DNA from: JBNLBT01 sp050303435
Lineage (GTDB): Bacteria; Pseudomonadota; Gammaproteobacteria; Xanthomonadales; Marinicellaceae
NCBI GenBank assembly: GCA_050303435.1
Contig: JBNLBT010000109.1
Location: 1 to 11,023 of the forward strand
DNA length: 11,023 bases
Direction of reading: 5' to 3'
In this document: positions 1-6,100 of the stretch, in pieces
Position numbering within the stretch: the stretch's first letter is position 1
Layout: every line of letters begins with the position of its first letter
The notes under the pieces: generated by a model
What the model was told of the DNA's origin: nothing
What the model saw: the letters and a program-made list of their open reading frames with translations, nothing else
Databases searched by the model: none
Position numbers and translations under genes: made by a program

Positions 1-207
1 ATGCGACAGATTCAGGGTGCTGGCCAACTCAGCCGTGGACAGGGGGCCCAGATTGTGTAATGCCTGAACAATGCCGGTGGCGCTGGCCTGCAGTTGAATG
101 CCGCTGGCATCCAGTGAATCGGTGAGCTGTTGATCGATCAGATCCAGTAAGTTCTTGATGCGCAGTGCGGTGACCGCGGGGGTGTCAAAATAGGCGATGT
201 TTTTCAT
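1..207 (-). CDS. MarR-family winged-helix transcriptional regulator, N-terminal part (runs off the window)
   Basis: Reading leftward from ATG at 207-205, 69 codons are visible before the window edge, so the protein is partial. It begins MKNIAYFDTPAVTALRIKNL, a helical dimerisation-type N-terminus (residues 10-31). At residues 47-69 comes a segment containing VQALHNLGPLSTAELASTLN, the start of a winged helix-turn-helix; the G-P-L-S-x-x-E-L-A pattern is typical of MarR regulators that control stress or efflux genes. The recognition helix and wing lie outside the window. The start is supported by a Shine-Dalgarno AGGAA (minus strand, 217-213) five bases upstream. No reactive Cys of the OhrR type is visible in this N-terminal part. 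A palindromic operator overlaps the promoter, so autorepression is likely. Some related proteins are MarR-GNAT fusions, which cannot be judged here. The target and ligand are unknown. Confidence 0.85.
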   Translation of the reverse strand, partial: MKNIAYFDTPAVTALRIKNLLDLIDQQLTDSLDASGIQLQASATGIVQALHNLGPLSTAELASTLNLSH

Positions 208-221
208 GGCGGTTCCTGTAA

Positions 222-251
222 TATACAACATATTGTACAATAAGTTGTATA
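222..251. promoter_or_regulatory. Palindromic operator, likely MarR autoregulatory site
   Basis: This is a 30-bp near-perfect palindrome with its axis between 236 and 237; only one base pair (230/243) breaks the symmetry. It can also be read as two overlapping copies of TACAA-N4-TTGTA, at 224-237 and 236-249, offset by 12 bp and sharing the central TA. It covers the -10 and spacer of the minus-strand promoter. MarR dimers usually bind such palindromes in their own promoters, and the TACAA/TTGTA half-site resembles the OhrR-type box. Binding by the adjacent gene product is inferred. Confidence 0.7.
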
Positions 252-260
252 AATACACAA
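232..260 (-). promoter_or_regulatory. Probable sigma-70 promoter of the marR-type gene
   Basis: On the minus strand, a -35 TTGTGT (260-255) and a -10 TACAAT (237-232, five of six matches to TATAAT) are separated by 17 bases. Transcription would start near 225, giving a leader of about 18 bases that contains the AGGAA ribosome binding site. The -10 sits at the centre of the 222-251 palindrome, so a bound dimer would block RNA polymerase. Confidence 0.6.
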
Positions 261-362
261 GAGCAATGTAATAGGGGTGTGTGACAGGTTGTTGCATCGC
301 AGTGGGCTGTGGTACGCGGTTAAAATGTGCGGTGTTTCACAAATACGCCAATCGGGCCGTTG

Positions 363-412
363 TTTACACAATATTTACTTGATTTAAATCTAAATATAAC
401 AATGATTGTGTT
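363..412. promoter_or_regulatory. AT-rich block with nested inverted repeats
   Basis: This is the most AT-rich stretch of the 208-662 gap. It holds ACACAAT (366-372) matched by ATTGTGT (405-411), ATATTTA (371-377) matched by TAAATAT (391-397), the perfect palindrome GATTTAAATC (381-390), and ACAAT-G-ATTGT (399-409). TTTACA at 363-368 resembles a -35 but has no well-spaced -10. The block could be an upstream activating or nucleoid-protein binding region for the gene at 663, or for an unseen transcript. No coding frame is credible here. Confidence 0.3.
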
Positions 413-485
413 AATTTTTTGTGCAACCGCGCGTGCGCACACCGCAAATGGCCTGATAAACCATCTGCGGGCTGAAGTTTGATGC

Positions 486-501
486 GAGGATTTGAATCCT
501 C
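486..501. promoter_or_regulatory. Palindrome GAGGATT-TG-AATCCTC
   Basis: Seven-base arms (486-492 and 495-501) pair perfectly across a two-base centre. The centre is too short for a good RNA hairpin loop, so a protein-binding site is more likely than a terminator. It contains AGGA-N6-TCCT and lies exactly 22 bp, two helical turns, from the next palindrome, measured centre to centre. Confidence 0.45.
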
Positions 502-506
502 AGATT

Positions 507-524
507 TGTAGGAATTTTCCTACA
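507..524. promoter_or_regulatory. Palindrome TGTAGGAA-TT-TTCCTACA
   Basis: Eight-base arms (507-514 and 517-524) are perfectly complementary around TT. The AGGA-N4-TCCT core resembles palindromes bound by LuxR/NarL-type response regulators, though that assignment is inference. Together with 486-501 it forms a tandem site on one face of the helix, upstream of the -10-like sequence at 568-573. This arrangement would suit an activator of the small gene at 663. Confidence 0.45.
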
Positions 525-555
525 CGAATTTCAGAAAAACGCCATCGCGCGCGTG

Positions 556-578
556 CCGTGAAATATAGATAATCACGG
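556..578 (+). promoter_or_regulatory. Possible -10 region framed by an inverted repeat
   Basis: CCGTGA (556-561) and TCACGG (573-578) are complementary and enclose the AT-rich sequence AATATAGATAA. GATAAT at 568-573 matches the -10 consensus in five of six bases, but nothing resembling a -35 lies at the right distance. That fits an activator-dependent promoter served by the upstream palindromes. Transcription from about 580 would give a leader of roughly 80 bases for the gene at 663. Confidence 0.3.
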
Positions 579-662
579 ACGATCATTGGTTGGCACATTG
601 ATGATAGGGGCAAGGGTGTTAACCGGTGACAGTGATCATGTGAATCATTTAGCCGGGGACGT

Positions 663-881
663 ATGACAACAGATCAAATCATCACGCAAATTCGTAAACG
701 CAGACGCGACAACGTGGCCAAATCCAATTCAGCCCTGAAGGCCAGAATCCATGAACTCAGACGCCAGATCGTGGAACTGTCATTCAGTGCCGAAGCCGAC
801 CTGATGCAACATCGGGCGCTGCTGCAGGAACTGGAAGAAGCCAAGCTCAAACTCAAACAAGTCAACGCCTTCGGCGGTTGA
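663..881 (+). CDS. Small basic coiled-coil protein of unknown function (72 aa)
   Basis: I do not recognise a family. The protein is short, soluble and almost entirely helical by composition, with no signal peptide or membrane segment. Residues 11-15 (RKRRR) form a basic patch. Residues 25-64 show hydrophobic positions at heptad spacing (L25, I29, L32, I36, L39, then L47, L54, L57, L64), as in a dimerising coiled coil. The acidic stretch ELEEAK lies near the C-terminus. Codon choice looks like that of a translated gene (many CTG, GCC and GAA codons), and GGGGA at 655-659 can serve as a ribosome binding site, though only three bases from the ATG. The long regulatory-looking upstream region suggests controlled expression. 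A DNA- or protein-binding accessory role is possible but unproven. An antisense frame over the same bases is Ser/Leu-rich and looks like a shadow. Confidence 0.6.
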   Translation: MTTDQIITQIRKRRRDNVAKSNSALKARIHELRRQIVELSFSAEADLMQHRALLQELEEAKLKLKQVNAFGG

Positions 882-899
882 CCGGTTTGCAATATAGCC

Positions 900-930
900 C
901 AACGCATCGGCTGCACGGCCGGATGCGTTG
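900..930 (+). terminator. Hairpin after the coiled-coil gene, possible terminator
   Basis: CAACGCATC (900-908) pairs perfectly with GATGCGTTG (922-930) over nine base pairs. GG (909-910) can also pair with CC (919-920) inside the loop. It starts 18 bases after the stop codon of the small gene, where a terminator is expected. No run of T follows, so intrinsic termination is uncertain; it may instead be an mRNA 3'-end stabiliser or a protein-binding palindrome. Confidence 0.4.
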
Positions 931-1366
931 AGGGCGACCCCGCTTTAAAGGTTGGCAACAGGCGTTGCTGCAAGCCATGCCAAGACCCTGCCAGCCGGTG
1001 CTTTCCCGATCAAATCACTGCCCCTGAGCGTCCATTGACCCTGAAAGGCGCCCATTGAACCCCTCACGCGCAGTAAAACACCCGATATGGCGTTGCACAG
1101 CGCACTCAATTTTCTGCGCAATGCGGGAATTTGCGCACTGGTTCACGTCGCATCCGCCGTCCATCGTTTACCGTGTCAAAGAAATTGAGTATTCATGCAT
1201 AGTGGCTAAAAAAGGCGCAAGCCGGATCCAGCGTGTTGTGGTGTCATGGTGTGTCATCGGTACAGGACTGGATCAATCGAGCCCATGCACGCTTGGATAT
1301 TCGATGTGAAAATCAACGGAAATTAAATTGGCAGAGGTGCATCAGATCATGTGCAGGGCATTCAAG
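931..1366. other. Intergenic region without a credible gene
   Basis: About 435 bases contain no convincing CDS. The one long open frame here would have to start with TTG at 1055 without a ribosome binding site, and its translation is not protein-like. Visible structure is slight. CCATTGA is repeated at 1032-1038 and 1052-1058 (20-bp period), and GTGTCAT at 1241-1247 and 1251-1257 (10-bp period). A weak promoter-like pair, TTGAGT (1185-1190) and TAAAAA (1207-1212) with a 16-base spacer, could drive the gene at 1367 with a leader of about 150 bases. Confidence 0.5.
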
Positions 1367-3061
1367 ATGAAACGACAGGCATTGATTCGTTGCCTGGCTT
1401 TGCCTGCGGTGCTGTTCAGCGCCTGGGCCATGGGTCAAACCACACCGGGTGCTTTGGAAACATACGCCACCCAGCACTCCATCGGCATCGAGTGGGATAT
1501 CAGCGGCGATGCCAATCACAACGCCGAATGCCTGGTGAGTTATCGGCCGCAAGGCGAAATCGAATGGCGCACGGCGCAACCCCTGTTCCGCGTGGATTTT
1601 GAAGCCTACGACATGTTGGCGGGCAGTGTACTGTTTCTGCAGCCGGGAACCACCTATGAAGTCAGGCTGCAATTGAGTGACGTCGATGGTGGCGCGCAAA
1701 CGCGCACAGAGACCGTCACCACCCAGGCAGTGCCTGTGATGCCAACCACCGGTTCGACGCATCATGTGGTGCCGGGCAGCGGCGGCGGCGACGGCAGCGC
1801 AGGCAACCCGTTTCAGGGCATTGCTGCGGCCCAGGCGGTGGCGCAACCCGGCGATGTGTTTCTTTTGCACGCCGGCGATTACGGCACCGCGGGTCAGGTG
1901 TTTTTTACCGCGTCGGGTGCGCCTGGAAACCCCATCGTCTGGCGCAACGCCGGCGACGGCGATGCGGTGTTCAATCAAATTCGCATTGAAGCCGATCACC
2001 TCTGGTTGCACGGACTGAATCTTGTCTTGCCGGATGGCAACAACGACTATGGCATTCGCACCTCACCGCCGGGGCCGGATCACGTGGTGCTGACCCGCAA
2101 TTTGTTCCTTAATTGCCATTACTGCATTTACCTGAATGACGGCGGCTCCAACTGGACCATCGTCGACAACACCATCGTTGGCAACAACGACCCCGCATCC
2201 GGTTCAAACTTTTCCGGCGAGGGCATCGAATTGTGGCACACCTCCGGGCACACCGTGGCATACAACCGCATTTCCCGAGTGGCAGACGGCATCTCCTATC
2301 CACACCGCAATGTGGATATCTTTGGCAATGAAATTTTTGACGCCACCGACGACGGCATCGAAGCCGATTTTGGCCACGCCAATGTGCGAATCTGGGGCAA
2401 TCGCATCACCAATGTGTACAACAACGGCCTGAGTTTCCAGCCCATGGACGGCGCGCCCTGGTATGTGCTGTTCAATCAGGTTCTGGCGCCCAATGAAGAC
2501 GCCTTGAAATTGCGCACACGAACCGATCGGGTGCTGCTGGCGCACAACACGCTGGTGGCCTGGAGCGGACCGGTCAGTGCCAGCAGCGATCTGATCAAGA
2601 ATTTCACTTCGCTGAACAACATTTGGGTTTCGGTGCAGGATCGTTACATCTGGGAGAACGGCGGCGATGGGTCATTGAATTTCAGAACACGTCTGGATTA
2701 CGATGGCTTCGATTGGGGCAATTTTATTTACGCCTTTAAATGGGGCGACGTGCGATTGCCCGACATCGTGGACTTTCAGAACATGACGGGGCAGGAGATG
2801 CATGCGGTGCGCATTGACCGCAGCAGTTGTTTTCAGCAGTTTGATGTGCCAGCAGCGCCGCCCGGGCCCCAGCCTTTCCAGCACCTGAGTTTGACGGCCG
2901 GGTGTAACGCGGTGGACGCCGGCCTGGCACTGGCCAACATCAACGACGGGTTCATTGGCGCGGCGCCGGATCTGGGTGCACTGGAACGCAACGCGCCCTT
3001 GCCACAGTACGGTCCGCGCGCATTGCAGGACGACTTGATTTTTATCGACGGATTTGACTGA
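1367..3061 (+). CDS. Secreted FN3-like / right-handed beta-helix protein with C-terminal IFIDGFD tail (564 aa)
   Basis: The product is predicted to be exported. Residues 1-23 are a Sec signal peptide (KRQ, then a hydrophobic core, with A-M-G before Q24). Residues 33-123 resemble a fibronectin type III domain (SIGIEW near the start, LQPGTTYEVRLQLSD near the end). From D142 (DGSAGNPF, then QPGDVFLLHAGDY) to about residue 540 it reads as a parallel beta-helix, with repeated N-N and G-I rungs. It closes with APDLGALE, a common last rung in this fold. Beta-helix proteins of this type include polysaccharide lyases and adhesins, but I see no diagnostic catalytic set, so the substrate is unknown. A CxxC (NCHYC) lies within one rung, and two Cys near the C-terminus could form a disulfide. 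ATG 1367 is chosen over TTG 1328 and ATG 1349 because AGGG at 1354-1357 is well spaced and the signal peptide then starts correctly. Confidence 0.85.
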   Translation: MKRQALIRCLALPAVLFSAWAMGQTTPGALETYATQHSIGIEWDISGDANHNAECLVSYRPQGEIEWRTAQPLFRVDFEAYDMLAGSVLFLQPGTTYEVRLQLSDVDGGAQTRTETVTTQAVPVMPTTGSTHHVVPGSGGGDGSAGNPFQGIAAAQAVAQPGDVFLLHAGDYGTAGQVFFTASGAPGNPIVWRNAGDGDAVFNQIRIEADHLWLHGLNLVLPDGNNDYGIRTSPPGPDHVVLTRNLFLNCHYCIYLNDGGSNWTIVDNTIVGNNDPASGSNFSGEGIELWHTSGHTVAYNRISRVADGISYPHRNVDIFGNEIFDATDDGIEADFGHANVRIWGNRITNVYNNGLSFQPMDGAPWYVLFNQVLAPNEDALKLRTRTDRVLLAHNTLVAWSGPVSASSDLIKNFTSLNNIWVSVQDRYIWENGGDGSLNFRTRLDYDGFDWGNFIYAFKWGDVRLPDIVDFQNMTGQEMHAVRIDRSSCFQQFDVPAAPPGPQPFQHLSLTAGCNAVDAGLALANINDGFIGAAPDLGALERNAPLPQYGPRALQDDLIFIDGFD

Positions 3062-3125
3062 ACAGGCGGTGTGTTTCAGTCGCTGCACCTGAGCGAGGCG
3101 ATCGTTGAGACAGCGTTTTGGGGTG

Positions 3126-3153
3126 TTGACATGAATTGGCCATAATTTATCAC
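3126..3153 (+). promoter_or_regulatory. Probable sigma-70 promoter of the macroglobulin-pbpC operon
   Basis: A perfect -35 TTGACA (3126-3131) is followed after 16 bases by TATCAC (3148-3153), which matches the -10 in four of six bases. Transcription would start near 3160, about 40 bases before the chosen start. A second -10-like TATACT lies at 3175-3180 without a matching -35. This placement rules out translation from the extreme upstream ATG at 3136. Confidence 0.55.
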
Positions 3154-3198
3154 ATCCATTGCACATGCTTTCAATATACTATGGGTCAGTTCAAATCT

Positions 3199-6100
3199 AT
3201 GACTCACATGAAAAAAATTCTGCCTTATGTTCTGTTGTTGTTCATCGCCGCGTGTCAGGACGATGGCAACGGCGCCAGTAAAGAAACCTCGGATTCAAAC
3301 GCGCACACCGCGGTGCAATCCAGCCAGGCCAGAAACGATGCATCGCGCAGCGAAGCCAGCGATCAGCCCATTGTTGCCTCGCCCTTAACGCCATTTAAGG
3401 TGCTGAGCCTGTCGGAAGGCGTATACGATGACACCTTCGCCCTGCAGTTGAATTTCAATTTGCCATTGCACGCCGATCAGGATCTGGATGCGCTGATTGA
3501 ACTGCAGGCCGGCGATCAGGCGGTCGAGCCTCACTGGATCATCAGCGCCAACCGCATGGCCGTTTACAACCCATTCATTGACCGCGACACCTGGTATCAG
3601 GTCAGCGTGGCGGCGGAATTGCGCAGCCAGAATGACAAGCGCCTGGGCGAAGCGGTGAAGAAAAAAGTCAAAACCGGGCCGATGCCCGATGTGGTGCGCT
3701 TTGTTTCGCGCGGCAACACCCTGTTGTCGTCCGACCAGGGCCTGCCCATCGAGGCCGTGAATGTTGCGGCGGTGGACCTGAAATTCTGGCGCATCCGTGC
3801 AGATCACCTGCATGAATTCTTGCGCAATCCAGAGATGCAGAACATCTACAGCCTGCAGGGTTTGAACCGCATGGCCGATCTGGTGTACTCCGCGCAATAC
3901 ACGCTCGACGGGGTGAAAAACAAAACCGAACAGCACGTGCTGCCGATCGCGTCGATTGATGAAATCAAGCCTTCCGGCGTGTACTTTGTCAGCATGATTC
4001 CGGCCGGCGACTACCCCTATGAACACCAGACCAGCTGGTTCCTGCAAACCGACATCGGCCTGCACACACGCCAGTACGATCAAGGGCTGGCGGTGTTTGC
4101 CCACCGACTGCCGGAGGCCACGCCGTACGCCGATGTCGAGGTGTTCCTGTACAACCACAAGGGCGAATTGCAAAGTCAGGCGCGCACCGACAGCGAGGGG
4201 TTGGCGCGACTGCAAGCCGATCAGCGCCAGCACATGAGTTTTTTGCTGGCGCAACACAGCGACGCGGTGCAACTGGTGCGTCTGAATCAGGCGCATCTGG
4301 ACCTCACCGATTTTAAACTGGCGGCCCGCGGACACCGCGACTTTGAACTGTTCATCTACGGCCCACGGGATTTGTACCGGCCCGGTGAAACCGTGCAATA
4401 CTCCGCGCTGTTGCGCGACGACGACGGCGAGTTGGTGCCGGCCGCGCCGCTGGCGGTGGAAATCCGGCGCCCCGACAACCGCGTGTTCAAGTCTTTCAGT
4501 TGGCTCGGCGATGCGCAGTCTTTTTACACCACCGAATTCACCCTGCCGCGCGATGCCATGACCGGGCGCTGGCGTTTGACCGCCCAATTGCCGGACAAAT
4601 CCGTGTTCAGTCATGAGATTTCGGTGGAAGATTTTCTGCCGGAACGCCTCAAACTGGAAATCAAACCGCAGCACACGCACCTGTCGATGAGTGAAACACC
4701 GGTGATCGATGTGCAGAGCGATTACCTGTACGGCGCGCCGGCGGCCGGCAACCGCTACGACGCCACGGTCAACATGCGCGCGGCCACGCGCCTGTTTGAT
4801 GACTACACGGATTACAGCTTTGGCTCAAATCATTACGGCGATTTCGACACCACCTTCACTCAGGACGCCGCGCAGTTGAATGACGCGGGCTTTGCGCAGT
4901 TGAAACTGTCCAGTCACTGGAACAGCGCGCGCTTTCCATTGCAGTTGCTGACCCACGTCAATGTGTATGAATCCGGCGGCCGGCCGATCACGCGCAGCAC
5001 CACACAATACCTGTGGCCCGCTGAATATGCGGTGGGCATCAAGCCGCAATGGGACGGTGAATTCGCCAACCCCAATCGCAACAACGGCGTGTCTTTGGTG
5101 GCGCTGAATCGCGCCGGTGAACTGGTCGATCTGGCGGGCGCTGAAGTCACCTTGGTGCAGGAAAGCCGCGACCGCTACTGGCACTGGGGCAACGACGGCT
5201 GGCGCTACCGCAACAGCGACAACGAGGTGCTGGTGTACAGCGCGGTGCAGGACATCGGTGCCGGCGGAGACACCGCGCTGCAGCTGCCGTTGAATTACGG
5301 TCAATACCGCCTGGAAGTGCGCGACGCGCAGCAAAACCTGCTGTCCTCCATGCGCTTTTTTGCCGGCTGGCGCTGGTACGATCCGTACGCACACAGCGGC
5401 GAGAAACCCGACGCGGTGAAACTCGCCTGGCAGGGCGATGCCCTGAAAGCCGGTGAGAAGGCCCGTCTGTTGATCACCGCGCCGTTCGCAGGACAGGCGC
5501 TGATCACGCTGGAAAGCGACCGTTTGTTGTGGCACACGCAGATCCGCATGGACGCGCCCGAAGTTGAAATTGATGTGCCCATCGACGCGCAGTGGACCCG
5601 CCACGACCTGCACGCCACGGCGATGGTGGTCAAACCCGGGCGCATGCAGATCGGGCATTTGCCGCGGCGCGCGCTGGGCGTGATTCACGCGCCGTTGCAG
5701 CGCGATCAGCGGCGCATTCAGCTGCAGCTGGAGCACCCGCAAAAAACCTTGCCGGATCAACCGGTTACGGTGGTGATCAAGGCCGACAATCTGCAGGGCG
5801 AAGGCCCCACGCAGGTGACCCTGGCGGCGGTGGACACCGGCGTGTTGAACATCAGTGGTTTCAAAACACCCATGCCGCACGCCTGGTTTTTCGCGCCGCG
5901 CGCGCACTCGCCGCAATTGCGCGACGTGTACGGTTCACTGATTGACTGGATAGAAGGCAAACAGGCGCGGCAGAAATTCGGCGGCGATGCAGACATCAGC
6001 CGCGGCGGTGAAGCGCCGCAGTCCGAAGTGCAGATTGTCTCCATCCTCAGCGATAAAGTCACGCTGGACGATCAGGGCGAGGCGCGCATTGAGTTGCCCT

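Noticed and set aside
402..482. 26-codon frame starting MIVLIFCATARA, resembling a short signal-like peptide
   Set aside because: There is no ribosome binding site, it is very short, and the AT-rich regulatory block overlaps its start.
1241..1257. GTGTCAT tandem repeat and its likeness to the TG-rich stretch around 10636-10660
   Set aside because: Short and low in complexity; the resemblance between the two places is weak and probably coincidental.
1055..1309. 84-codon plus-strand frame in the gap before the beta-helix gene
   Set aside because: It needs a TTG start without a ribosome site, and the translation (scattered Cys, Trp and Ser) does not look like a protein.
1313..2011. 232-codon minus-strand frame antisense to the start of the beta-helix gene
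   Set aside because: The plus strand has a signal peptide and FN3/beta-helix patterns; the antisense frame has no motif and no ribosome site that I can see.
3080..3096. TCGCT/AGCGA hairpin after the beta-helix gene as a terminator
   Set aside because: Only a five-base-pair stem with a seven-base loop and no following T run.
3385..4680. 431-codon open frame on the minus strand antisense to the macroglobulin gene
   Set aside because: The opposite strand has clear macroglobulin domains. The antisense product is rich in His, Arg, Gln and Val with no domain, as expected from a shadow of GC-rich codons.
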